Shown piece after piece: positions 11,887 to 22,345 of a stretch of 64,000 nucleotides of DNA (position 1 is the stretch's first letter; the number at the start of each line of letters is the position of its first letter). The stretch comes from Xylogone sp. PMI_703. Its lineage: Eukaryota > Ascomycota > Leotiomycetes. A program made the translations under genes and the position numbers. The notes below the pieces were generated by a model. The model saw only the letters and a program-made list of their open reading frames with translations, was not told the DNA's origin and did no database searches. Location: positions 3,596,001 to 3,660,000 of the forward strand of contig JAJTUQ010000003.1 of assembly GCA_021399445.1 (NCBI GenBank), given 5' to 3'.

Positions 11887-14800
11887 ATGGATGAGGTGGG
11901 CTTCATGCCCGCTCCAAGCCAATCGAGGCACACCAGGTCCTCGAACCCTACCCAACCCGACTCCCGTCGCGGCGATCCCAGCATTAGGACATCAACGACT
12001 TCATCCTCCTCACCGAGTGCTACTGCTACGACATCGCGCACACCTGGTCCCAGCAACTCTGTCGGCCTTTCTCCTACACCGATACCCATCACCACCGAAC
12101 CCCAGCTCTTAAACCCAAAAGTCGAGACGGCTAAATTCCACCAGTACCGTGATTCTGTAACCTCAATCAAGGACGACCCCTTCTTTCGAAACTACCAGTC
12201 CCCGCACACCGAATTCCTGTCGAGAGAACTACGGACGGCTTCCTACGCTGAGCGGATGGAGGAGGAAGATGAAGATGTCAGTGACTCCCCTCAATTCTCT
12301 GCGAAGAATGCTTCGGTGAATCTCCCGGTACGTAGCGGCCAATCGCGCCTTCCCTCCTCTCAGCCTTGCTTCTTCCCACAAGATACGTGCAGCCTTGCTA
12401 ACACGACACTCTTACCGCAGCCCCAGTCGAGGAGTGGAATGGGAGACATCAACATCGCCGTCATTGGCAGCGTGGGCGTGGGGAAGAGCACATTCATACA
12501 AAAGGCATTGGGCTTACGTGGGCTTCCAAACTCTGCTAGTTCAAGTACTCGCATGTCGGTGGACAATGTGGTATATACTGTCAGTCTGATTGAACTCGAT
12601 CTTGAATCCTTCGACATCATCCAAGACAAGCGAATCCAATGGCCGAAACAAATAAACGGGCAAATTGTCCCTCGAATGGACGGCGCCCTGTTGTTGTACG
12701 ATGTCATGAACCGGGAGAGTATCATTGAACTACCTCAAACACTAAGTAAGCTCCTACGAGTATACTTGCTTCTCTCTGCGAGTCCATTGCTGACTGTCAC
12801 AGATGCACTAGTGAACTCGGCATTGTCTACCATTCTGGTTTCCTGCAAGTGTGATAATCCTGAAAATGCTCGCCAGATCAATGTAGAGAATATGGAAGCT
12901 GCATGCTCCTCTGCCGTCGAAGCCGTCAAATTTGCATCAAATGTCCCCGAGAGCGCTCGAATGTGTTTATCCTCAATGCTTCGCGCTATCATGACCAGAA
13001 GAAATGGTTAGTCGCCCACGAAATCCTTCACTCAAATTTACTTCCTGATATATCACTTCTTTCTTCATTGCTATGAGTCTTGACCTGCCGCCAATTACCA
13101 TTCCGTGACACCAATACTGACTCCAATGATAGCTGCAGCTGCAGATGCACCTGGCCCACGTCGTAGAGCTACATCATCGGCAAATATTGAGGCACCTCCG
13201 GGCTCCAATGGGAGACCGTCAAGTCCACAATCGAAACACAACCGTGCAAGCTCAGAATATTCTCTACTGAAGGGCTTTCCTTCTCCACCCCTAGTTAGCC
13301 CAGGTGGCCAGCGTATTTCACCTCGACCTGGTCGAACAAATCTCCACCACAATTTTACAATCCCAGATCCTCATGATGCCCCTCCACTATCATCTCATCC
13401 CGCATTCCGACCTGATAAAAACCAAGAAAAGAATGTTTCTGGAGGTGCCAGAGATAACACATTCCTAGAAACCGAAGAATCCTCAGACGTCGATTCCTCT
13501 AATCGCTATTCTGATGATATTCCTATCCTGCAGCGAAACGATGATAGCTTCTTCGATAAACCAGCAAAGGTTATAGGTGTCACTTTCGATGAGCTCGTTG
13601 ATCGTCTACTTGCCCAAAATATGTCGCGCTCTGATAACAATTTCGTTGATATCTTCCTTTGCCTCTATAGGAAATTTGCCGCTCCCGGAGAGCTCTTTGA
13701 TGCTATTATTGTTCGTCTTCAAAAAATTACAGATGATAAGAATACTCATTACCTTACCCGAACTACAGCGCAGCTTCGCATAGTAAATATTATTGCTAAG
13801 TGGGTTTCGACCTATCCAGGAGATTTTGCCAGCTCAAGCACAAGTCAGAAACTAGACGCATTTATCAATGAGCTGGCAACGGATCCAGTTTTTGCTGCTG
13901 CTGCGCAAGATATGCGCACACAATTGCAATCCCGCGTTGTGGTAGATGATGATACTGGATGGGCTCGGACGGACGCGGATGTTGATAGGGAAGTTATGGC
14001 TGGAATATCCCACCCTTCCTCTCCCCTTATGTTGAAATCGCACGCTCGGACAGATGTGGAGGGTGATGTGGGCCGTTTGAACATCGAGGATGAGCAAAAC
14101 GAGAATCAAGAATCACAAATAGACCTTGCGCGCGCCGTTTCGCCTACCCAATCCATATCGCCCACCTACCACACTGTAGAGGACTACGAACGGGAAGCCG
14201 CGACCATGATACCTAGAAGTATGATTCCTTTAACAAAATTCCGATACCATATCTTCATGGATACGTCAGATGATGATTTTGCGGATGAGATGACCCGAAT
14301 TGACTGGGTGATGTTCTCATCAATCCGGTTACGAGACATGGTTCGTCACGTATCCCTGTCTCTAGAGGAGAAGGAAAAGTGCAAGAGCTTGAGCAATGTT
14401 AACCGGATGATCAATCATTTCAATCATATTGCTCGATGGGTTGCAAATATGATCTTGATACGAGATAAACCAAAACATAGGGCGCTTGTACTGGAGAAGT
14501 TCATGAATATTGCGCTGAAACTTAGGCAGCTGAACAACTACAATGGTTTGGCCGCGGTCTTGGCTGGCATCAATGGGACTGCAATTCACCGTCTTGCGCA
14601 GACACGCTCTCTTGTACCTGCTGATGTTCAGAAACGATTTGCAAGGCTTGTCTTGTTGATGGGCACACAAAAGAGTCACTTTGCTTACCGTCTCGCTTGG
14701 GAGAATTCGTCCTTGCCGCGAATCCCGTTCATACCTCTTCATCGCCGAGACCTAGTGTCTGCCGAGGAGGGTGGCCGCACCTTTGTTGGTGCCAATGGGG

Positions 14801-15088
14801 AGCGAATTAACTGGAAGAAATTTGAAGTTCTGGCGGAAGTTATACTGCCTATCATGAAGAGTCAAATTACACCCTATCCAAATCTCACCAGACACGACAC
14901 TGCCCGTGAATTCATTTTAGATTGTCGCATGCCAATTGATGATGAAGTAAGTTACTAAACCCTGCCTGCGTATGGAGGAAGTTGTGTGCTAACCGTTTTA
15001 GGATATTTATCAACGAAGTTTGCAAGTTGAGAACCCATCTGGGGCTGTAGAGGTTGGGAAAAAGAAGTTCCCGTGGTTTCAGAAATAG
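11887..15088 (+). CDS. Ras guanine-nucleotide exchange factor with fused Ras-like P-loop domain
   Basis: Five exons: 11887-12327, 12421-12745, 12803-13006, 13133-14946, 15002-15088, giving 956 residues. After a Ser/Pro-rich start comes a P-loop, GSVGVGKST (about 163-171). A Ras-like GALLLYDV strand followed by NRESI and a G4-like SCKCD come next, but no DxxG (G3) motif. A RasGEF_N domain spans about 470-594 and a CDC25-type RasGEF domain about 704-904, with the characteristic NYNGLAAVLAGI helix region. It should catalyse GDP/GTP exchange on Ras or a related GTPase. Introns 1 (93 bp) and 2 (57 bp) are in frame and stop-free, so retention would still give protein, but both have good donor, branch and acceptor signals. 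The start is the first ATG; an upstream in-frame GTG was rejected. Confidence 0.88.
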
Positions 15089-16978
15089 TGTGCTAGAGAA
15101 GATTTGGGAGTACATGTTGGAGCTTATGATGGGGACCCTTGGACATCTTGGAATCCTGTCGTGCGAAACCACTCGATCACACGTCCTACTGCTTATGAAG
15201 GTGGTGGATAGAACCGAGTCTCCATAATCACGAATGCCACGGCCGCGTCTCTCTTTGATACTGCTGCACAAACATTCTTCAACGCTTCTGGCGGTCTATC
15301 TCTGCCCTCTGTACAAGCAGAGAAGGCTTTCTATTTCAACAACTGAAACTAGGCCTTACTAGGCGGCATTCAAGTAAACGTGGGATGTGCCTCCTGCACT
15401 GAGGCCTAACTTTCCTTTCTGCTTATCAGGGCCCGGAGTCTGAGCTGGTGCTAGGTTTTGATATTAGCTGGAAGATATGCGCCGTCCGGTATATAGTCAT
15501 AAACGCATATGGAACTCCCCAACAACTACATATTATATCGTGCTACGCACTTAGATATCGTAGCCATGCTATCTAGGCAAACAACTATTTCGTGCGAAGG
15601 GAGGTGATATTGGCGCTACGAGATCATTGAGATTTTTAAATGGATATAGAGGTCCTGGGGGCAACGGGCTTAACTTCATGGTTGGAATATGTTAACGGTG
15701 AGGGGTCAGGTGTTTCTACTCTCCAGGTTGGCCAGAATTGATATTGTTTTCATGGGACAGATCATATTTTGTCAAATAATGATAGAAGTACTGGTGTTTA
15801 TATGAAAGTAGGCAGGTCCTGCCCTTGGTTTAACTCTTGACAGATGCTGTACAAGTACAAGCATTCATACTTTAAATTGAAGGTTCTCAATTCCCGTCGT
15901 TTCATCACGTGTCAATTGCGCCCTCAATACTACGGTGCTCATTGTGCCACAGAGAAACTTCGCATTCTGCTTGCTTCTATTGAGCAACTGTGTGGTGAGT
16001 TACTTGTAGTGGGGTTGTCAAGCACTAATCAAGTTAAGGACAAGGGTGGCCATAGCTGCCACGTTATCACAACCCCAAATCATTGGGCACCGGGCAATAC
16101 CCTCAACACCCATTAACTGGAGTTGTCGGCTTTCCATCCGGGCCACACACACCCACCACTTTCAATTTAATTACTGGAGACAGTCTGACAGTCTCCGGAG
16201 CAATCCAACCCCAAATAGCAGCATGAGAGACCCACAACGGCGAATTGAAATGCATCTAGCACATTCCAGCCGCGTGGATTCAATTAATCAACCAGCCAGT
16301 CCCAATTGAGTTTAGTGGGTCCGAGTTCAAACATCACAGCAAATAATTAATTACCCCGCAGTAGTGTCCCCACCACCGAAGAGCTGTCAAGAACGCGAGG
16401 TCACGTGGGACGCGGGACTGAAACTTCTAGCAGTTTCCCATGGCCATAGCTCCGTGCAGCTGTCAACAACTGCCCGTGGAGTAATTATCACTTTACTCAC
16501 GGTACAGTAACTTTTGCGCATTTTCTTTTTTGACATCATTATGATTTCATTCTTCTTATGGAAAAGAAAAGGAGCTTTTGCTCCGTGATAAGAGGTGGTA
16601 TTGCGTGACATGCTTGCATTAGAGGGTACTGTATCAGACCACCGGGAGATTTCTGATTGGGAGCAAGCATGGGAAAGATGAAGAGTAATGGTGCTAGTTG
16701 TATGGAGTCAGAATGGTATCTCGATCTTGTGAGATTTGAAACGTTTATCTAAGCGTTTTGCGTCTTGAAGCTAAGGAATCCTGGAATAGTTCCATCACCG
16801 GGATGGAATCCTCCTCGGATTCCCAGGGAAGCTGGCCAATACGAATGCTGAAAGTGTCACGAGGAGGGAAGATATGGAGAAGCGAGAATTCGCGATGGTT
16901 CTATAGAGTATAGTAATAAAAGTAAATGAAATCATGGAACTCAAAAACATCTCCTGACTTGGCCGCTCTCCAATACGA
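15089..16978. other. intergenic region between the RasGEF and Hsp30 genes
   Basis: It holds the 3' UTR of the RasGEF gene and the distal promoter of the heat-shock gene. No conserved coding sequence is seen on either strand. A short direct repeat (ACAGTCT twice within 16180-16194, flanked by GGAGAC/GTCTCC inverted arms) is the only notable structure. Confidence 0.5.
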
Positions 16979-16996
16979 GAACGTTGTCGAATATTC
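16979..16996 (+). promoter_or_regulatory. heat-shock element, four units
   Basis: Alternating pentamer units GAA-cg-TTG-tc-GAA-ta-TTC run over 18 bases, with one mismatch (TTG for TTC). This fits the HSF trimer-binding pattern and sits about 270 bases before the Hsp30 start codon at 17247. Confidence 0.75.
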
Positions 16997-17023
16997 TCCC
17001 CGCAATGGCGTATCACGAAAGAT

Positions 17024-17036
17024 GAACTTTCTAGAA
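17024..17036 (+). promoter_or_regulatory. perfect three-unit heat-shock element
   Basis: GAA-ct-TTC-ta-GAA is an exact nGAAnnTTCnnGAAn site. It lies 28 bases downstream of the four-unit element and just upstream of the TATA box, the expected geometry for HSF-driven induction. Confidence 0.8.
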
Positions 17037-17051
17037 ACTGATACCAAGGGA

Positions 17052-17057
17052 TATAAA
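17052..17057 (+). promoter_or_regulatory. TATA box of the Hsp30 gene
   Basis: TATAAA, 16 bases after the second heat-shock element. Typical spacing would put the transcription start at about 17085-17110, upstream of both candidate start codons (17127 and 17247). Confidence 0.65.
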
Positions 17058-17246
17058 CCCAAGGGCGATTCCCTCTGGAGTCTCCTTCTGTTCACCAGAT
17101 CAAAAGTTCCATAAATCATCTGTTTCATGTTTGCAAAGCGTCGAACATTATCACAGCTCTCGAAGTTACCAAGAAGACTATCAGCAACAACACCATCAAA
17201 GCGCATTCTTCCTTCTACTAAACCATTCACCACAACAACCACCAAC

Positions 17247-17837
17247 ATGTCGCTCTTCCAACGAGGATTCTGGAGTCCAGACCCATCATTCGCTCCGCTC
17301 TTCCGTCTCCTCGACGACTTCGACAACTACAACCGCCAGGGCGGCCGCACTCTCCAGCAGTCGTCCAAGTTCTTCAACCCCAAGTTCGATGTCCAAGAAG
17401 TCGATAATGCGTACAACCTCCACGGCGAACTCCCCGGCGTGGACGTCAAGGATATCGAGATTGAATTCACCGATCCACAGATCTTGACCATCCGCGGCCG
17501 CTCCGAGCGCTCATATGTTTCTGACAACGCGGGATTGCTCGAGGGAGGACAGCAGAAGAGCATTGAGGGAGACAAGGAGAAGGAGAAGGCTCAGAAAGAT
17601 GGCAACAAGGCTGTGGAGAAGACCGAGGGCAAGGACCAACAGCAGCAACAGCAGAAAGACCAGCCGCGATTCTGGATTTCCGAGCGCAGTGTAGGAGAAT
17701 TCGCTCGATCATTCAACTTCCCCGAACCGGTTGACCAGGACAACGTCAAGGCTTCGATGAACAATGGTATCTTGAGCCTCGTTGTTCCAAAGGCTAAGAA
17801 GGAGACGACTCGCAAGAAGATCGCCATTTCTGCTTAA
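17247..17837 (+). CDS. hsp30: small heat-shock protein, Hsp20/Hsp30 family
   Basis: 196 residues from MSLFQRGFW, a typical Hsp30 N-terminus. The alpha-crystallin domain starts near KFDVQEVDNAY and contains the LPGVDVKDIEIEF strand. A charged, Gln-rich insertion (EKEKAQKDG to poly-Q) splits the domain, as in other filamentous-fungal Hsp30 proteins, and the closing strand NGILSLVVPK is present. It is an ATP-independent chaperone holding unfolding proteins under heat stress. The gene is intronless, usual for heat-induced genes. An in-frame ATG at 17127 would add 40 residues with a weak start context (T at -3), whereas 17247 has a strong CCAACATG context, so I chose 17247 as the main start. Confidence 0.88.
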   Translation: MSLFQRGFWSPDPSFAPLFRLLDDFDNYNRQGGRTLQQSSKFFNPKFDVQEVDNAYNLHGELPGVDVKDIEIEFTDPQILTIRGRSERSYVSDNAGLLEGGQQKSIEGDKEKEKAQKDGNKAVEKTEGKDQQQQQQKDQPRFWISERSVGEFARSFNFPEPVDQDNVKASMNNGILSLVVPKAKKETTRKKIAISA

Positions 17838-18134
17838 ATTGTGTCAAAAACTTCACATTCCTTTTTAAGGGTAATTTGTAATGCTGGAGAGAGGGATTAG
17901 CTGGAAAGGAGGGACGTTAATGTCTGATAGTTCACGAATAACGAATATAATGCATTGAAATATACGTTTGAGAGATTTTCCTGAATATGTGCACCCAGTG
18001 ATACATTTGAGATATACTTGTATCTTACAGTAGATTTTGCTTTTATACAAATAAGCCGCCCCCAGGCCAAGTAGCAGCATGTTATACAAGGACACTTTGA
18101 AATGGTATAACGTACATTCATTCTCCCAATACAA

Positions 18135-19781
18135 TCAAGTCCATGCCCCAGGATCTATCTCTGTACCCAAGTCTCTGTCTTCCAAGAACTTCCGTCCCTT
18201 AAGCTCCTCGGGCAAGTATTCCTGCACAACTCGTCCCTCCTTGTAATTAGGATTATATTTATACTGGTCACCGTAGCCTAACTCCTTCATCAGCTTCGTC
18301 GGTGCATTTCGAAGATGGATAGGGACCGGTAATCCGGCCACGCCAGGCTCTTTGAGCGCCGCAAAAGCATTATTCAAAGCTCGATACGCCCTGGTGCTCT
18401 TGGGCGCTAGACACAGAGCAACCGTAGCGTGTGCCATTGCGATTCGGCATTCAGGCATGCCGATCTTTTCTACCGCCGTGTAGGCGCTCGTCACCAGAGG
18501 AAGCAAACTATTGTCTGCGAGCCCAACGTCTTCTGAGGCAATCACCACCATCCTCCGTGCGATATACAGTGGATCTTCTCCAGACTGTAACATTCGGGCT
18601 AGATAGTATAGTGCGGCATCCGCATCTGAACCTCGTACACTCTTATGGAACGCTGATATAGTGTCGTAGTGTTGATCACCGGCACGATCATAGACAAGTG
18701 TCTTCGTAAGAGAGGATTTGATTTCCTCCTTTGTGATAGATGGTCTCGTGGAGAGACCCATCGCCAACTCGAGCAGATTTAGCGCTGTACGCGCATCACC
18801 ATCCGCAAATGCAGCGAGGTACTTCATCAGCTCCTCGTCGAGCAACTCGGATGGAGAGTAATTCGGGCCCTCAACAGCCAGCGCTCGTTCTAATATTTTG
18901 AGTATATCATCACTCGTTAACTTTGCTAGCGTGAAGGTACGACATCGGGAAAGGAGAGCGTTCTGGACTTTGAAAGATGGGTTTTCCGTAGTAGCTCCAA
19001 TCAACGTGATCAGGCCTGCTTCAACAGGGCCAAGGAAGACATCTTGTTGTGACTTGGAAAACCGATGGATCTCATCGCAGAATATGATGGTTTTCCTCCC
19101 TGTCAAGCTCAGCTCATTCTTTGCTTCTGCAAATAACTTCTTGCATTCCTGAACACCCGAGCTTGTGCTATTGATTTCCGCAAAACGGCTACCGACCATC
19201 GAGGCTATACAGCGTGCGATGGTGGTCTTGCCTGTTCCAGCTCCTCCCCATAATATCATTGACGGCACCCGATCCTGCTCGATGAGACTGCGTAGAATTC
19301 CGTGCGGTCCGACAAGATCCTGTCCACATACTTCATCTAGTGTTCGAGGGCGCATTCGCTCCGCTAAGGGAGCGGCTTTCTGAAATGCATTTGCCTTTGG
19401 TTTCTTCGCAGGTGGTTCTGCGGTTCCATCTCCCGAGTTTTCTGCCGTGGAGCTTGTGGTGGGATCGTCATCTTCGGCAGGTCTTTTATGTAGAGATTGG
19501 GTTTGCGGACTAGGTCTATTTTCTAATTTTATCTGCTGCGTACTCGACGGACTTTTTTCAGCTTTCGGTGTCTGGATCACGGCTGTGCGCTTTACAGCCG
19601 GCGACTGGAAGAAGCTAGAGACGGAGGGCTTCTGCGATGCAGGAGGTTTTAAAGAAGTATTTCCATTTTGCTGTACCAGTGGCGGGGAATCAACCTCCAC
19701 GAAATCCTGGCACCCTGAATCGAGATGATTATTGATATTTCTTTCTTTGACGGACTTACTGCATATCGGGCAACAAACCAT
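18135..19781 (-). CDS. MGS1: Mgs1/WRNIP1-type AAA+ ATPase
   Basis: Single exon, 548 residues. An N-terminal UBZ-type zinc finger (C4, C7, H19, C24) binds ubiquitin in this family. A disordered linker follows, then an AAA+ core with Walker A GGAGTGKT (about 179-186), Walker B IIFCDEIH (about 232-239) and sensor ATTENPS (about 263-269), and then the MgsA/RarA C-terminal region. The protein acts at stalled replication forks, through ubiquitylated PCNA in yeast. Linker residues about 51-58 (KPSVSSFF) resemble a degenerate PCNA-interaction box. Its 3' end faces that of Hsp30 with about 300 bases between, and it is divergent from the A/B-barrel gene across 327 bases. Confidence 0.93.
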   Translation of the reverse strand: MVCCPICSKSVKERNINNHLDSGCQDFVEVDSPPLVQQNGNTSLKPPASQKPSVSSFFQSPAVKRTAVIQTPKAEKSPSSTQQIKLENRPSPQTQSLHKRPAEDDDPTTSSTAENSGDGTAEPPAKKPKANAFQKAAPLAERMRPRTLDEVCGQDLVGPHGILRSLIEQDRVPSMILWGGAGTGKTTIARCIASMVGSRFAEINSTSSGVQECKKLFAEAKNELSLTGRKTIIFCDEIHRFSKSQQDVFLGPVEAGLITLIGATTENPSFKVQNALLSRCRTFTLAKLTSDDILKILERALAVEGPNYSPSELLDEELMKYLAAFADGDARTALNLLELAMGLSTRPSITKEEIKSSLTKTLVYDRAGDQHYDTISAFHKSVRGSDADAALYYLARMLQSGEDPLYIARRMVVIASEDVGLADNSLLPLVTSAYTAVEKIGMPECRIAMAHATVALCLAPKSTRAYRALNNAFAALKEPGVAGLPVPIHLRNAPTKLMKELGYGDQYKYNPNYKEGRVVQEYLPEELKGRKFLEDRDLGTEIDPGAWT

Positions 19782-20108
19782 GCTGGGAGCAACTAAATAA
19801 CAACAGCTCTACGATAAGCAGAAATAGTACTTGGGTATCAACATGAGGAAGGCAAGAACGCGTTTCATTAGCACCAGTGATGGCGTCGTGAGACGCGGTT
19901 TACATTATCGCGGCAAGGCGGATGTCTCGACCAGGGACCCTGTATCGGCAGTTTTCCGGTAGTGCTTTTCCCCGTACCCCTTGTGCCTGGTGTGCGCTTT
20001 GTTCAAAGCACCCCGCTCCATCTGTCAAAACTGCAGCTGGGGAATACCTTCATCCTTGAGAATATAAATTGCTCGTCATTCTATATAGACTTTTTCAATT
20101 CTTACAAG
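19782..20108. promoter_or_regulatory. shared promoter of MGS1 (-) and the A/B-barrel gene (+)
   Basis: A 327-base divergent intergenic space with both starts facing outward. I see no specific operator motif. An in-frame extension upstream of 20109 lacks an ATG and was not used. Confidence 0.5.
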
Positions 20109-20608
20109 ATGACTATTGTTCACATAGTTCTTTTCGGATTCAAACCGTCTGCTGACGACTCTGCTATTAAAGATGTACGACCCCTCTATCCTTCGGCGGG
20201 GACATCGATCACTTTCACACCAGTTAGACTTGAGGAGCTTCATTTCTGACTATTTCTATCTATTGTAGGTCTGTGAACGTATGCTGGCGTTGCGGGAAAA
20301 TTGCATTCACCCTACCACCAAAAAGCCCTATATCCTAAGCAATTCTGGAGGGAAAGACAATTCTCCTGAGGGCCTTCAGGTATAACCCCAAAAGAGATAT
20401 CATGCCGGCAGCATGCCGGCAGTATGTATGCTGACAAGATCTATGTTCTTAGGGTGGAATCACTCATGCATTCGTATCTCATTTTGCCAATGCAGAAGAT
20501 AGAAAATACTACATTGAGCAAGATCCAGCTCATCTAGCATTTGTAAAAAGTCTGGATGGAGTAGTCGAAAAAGCCCAGGTAATAGACTATACAATAGGGG
20601 AATTCTAG
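20109..20608 (+). CDS. stress-responsive A/B-barrel (Dabb) domain protein
   Basis: Three exons, 20109-20174, 20269-20379 and 20453-20608, give 110 residues. The start, MTIVHIVLFGFKP, is the typical first beta strand of the dimeric alpha/beta-barrel (Dabb) family. The middle has the SNSGGKDNSPEGLQGG loop, followed by THAFVSHFANAEDRKYY and the conserved DPAHLAFV helix, and it ends VIDYTIGEF. These small cytosolic proteins form dimeric barrels; plant relatives respond to stress, and some bacterial and plant members are cyclases. The substrate here is unknown. Introns are 94 and 73 bp with standard signals. Confidence 0.88.
20401..20422 (+). repeat. 11-bp tandem duplication inside an intron
   Basis: CATGCCGGCAG occurs twice head to tail (20401-20411, 20412-20422) in the second intron of the A/B-barrel gene. 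Each copy contains the palindrome GCCGGC. Confidence 0.6.
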
Positions 20609-20848
20609 ATATATACCGTTATTAGTACCTAGAAAGGATTATCTGGCATGGTCAGAGGATATCTCTTTAGCAGATTTCAATTGATGAGTAATATCATTCA
20701 TATGTAATCTAATGGCCATGTTCTGTCTACGAGAACAAATATATCAAGACCAATCCTCATGTAAACGCCTTTTATACAATGCCCATCGCCTGGGCCGAGG
20801 GATTCGTAATATACCGTGGAAAAGATGCTGAAGAGTAAAATATTAATT

Positions 20849-21698
20849 CTACACCATGAAAGACTCGCCACATCCACATTGTTCCTCTGTATCTTAATTA
20901 GCAACAAGAGCTTTAATTATATGAAGAGGTCGGGATCATACTTATGTTAGGGTTTTTAAAGACAAATCTCTGGTTTAGCTTGTCCTCTACCCAGTCCATC
21001 TCACTACCAATAATGCTAAAGAGAGCTTTGCTATCAATGAGGACTTTAACACCATCTTGCTCAACTGCTTCATCAAATGGGCCGGTTTTGTCCACGTATT
21101 CCAGATGGTAAGCCAAGCCGCTGCACCCACGGTTTCGGACTCCGACTTTGATTAGCTTTGGGTCAGGCTGGTTGAGCATATTTCGCAGCTGCTCAACGGC
21201 TCCAGGAGTGAGTTTCATTGCAGCCTTTCTTGCTCTTAACTTTGGCCTCGGCCTAGCTTTCGGTTGTGTGTTCGGCGTCGCTGCTGTTGTTGTAGCAGTC
21301 GCAGATGCATTTTGCGTTGTCGGTAACGAGTTCTGGGCCTCCCCTTCCGTAAGGCTGATGGGAGATCTCTGAGCTTCTGGCTTGTTGCTGAAGTTACCGT
21401 ACTGGCTAGCTAGATTTGGTGGTCTTGTGTCATTGACCTGGGGAATCCCCGCCGTGAGAGACGAGTCGGGAATATCTGCATTTCGAGGTGGAGGAGGTGG
21501 CGGGGTTAGAGTATAAGGTTTGTATGCGGTGCTCGTTTGCATCTTGCGCTTGGAAGACATGCGTGCGGATTCCGTGGAAGAGAATTGTCGCAGGACATGT
21601 TGACACGGTCGTAAAGATTGTGTTGTTGGAACCGTGAGTCGCAGGACGATGTGGGAGGAAGACGTCGCTATAGGCGCAAGCACCCGTGGCGCAGACAT
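20849..21698 (-). CDS. ISA1: mitochondrial iron-sulfur assembly A-type protein Isa1
   Basis: Two exons, 21698-20942 and 20886-20849, with a 55-bp intron; 264 residues. The short last exon restores the ending KEQCGCGESFMV, which carries the two C-terminal cysteines of the family. The third cysteine is in GVRNRGCSGLAYHLEYV. The basic, Ser/Thr-rich N-terminus, with LRQFSST near residue 38-44, looks like a mitochondrial presequence. A Pro/Ala/Thr-rich linker of about 100 residues precedes the HesB fold. With Isa2 and Iba57 it matures [4Fe-4S] clusters for aconitase-type enzymes. It is convergent with the A/B-barrel gene and divergent from the ARMH3-like gene. Confidence 0.93.
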
Positions 21699-22345
21699 TT
21701 TTGGAGTTGTATAGGACTAATAATAAGGAGCAGACTGTTGTATGAAGAGGTAAGTAGTGTGACGGCTCCAGGAGGTGATAAATAAGGGATACTGTGGGGA
21801 TGCGTTGGGGAATTGACAGATGCTTTCTCAGCAAAAAGAGATGATGGCACCAAGTGCGCCTTGGATGAACTCGGCACAGTCTTTTCCACATATGGGCTGA
21901 CAGTTGGAATTACCAATTCACTGATTGGTTCAGACAGGACTGCTTAGTCAAAATGATCCGAAAAGGTCAGCTGCTTTCTTCCGGTCGGCAACTCCCAAAT
22001 GACGCAGATTCAGGGCAATCAAGCTAGCACTATTTGGGCCAAGCTCGCAATCGCGCCCACGGCTACGGTTCTCTAGAATTGGTTTCAGCCTTGCAGGCGT
22101 CAAAGCTCCTTGTCACTTTGGTAGCGTGAGACAGTTTGGCTGACGACGACCCGTCCGCTGGGAACAGGTGGCACATTGCGGCATAAAATTAATGCCCAGG
22201 CTATGAAGATCCCCTTATTCGCGGCTACAGTTAAATTTCACTTCTTATCTGATTGCGAAGACTAGCTTTAACGGCAAAACCGACTTATGCTCATCATCTC
22301 ATCGTATAGTTCCGACCCGATTTGTCCCCGGTGTGCTAAGGAGGC
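21699..22345. promoter_or_regulatory. divergent intergenic region, ISA1 (-) and ARMH3-like (+)
   Basis: About 650 bases serving two outward-facing starts. No coding sequence and no motif I can name with confidence. Confidence 0.45.

Noticed and set aside
21122..21400. Plus-strand hydrophobic frame in the ISA1 gene
   Set aside because: Antisense of the Ala/Thr-rich ISA1 linker, not a gene.
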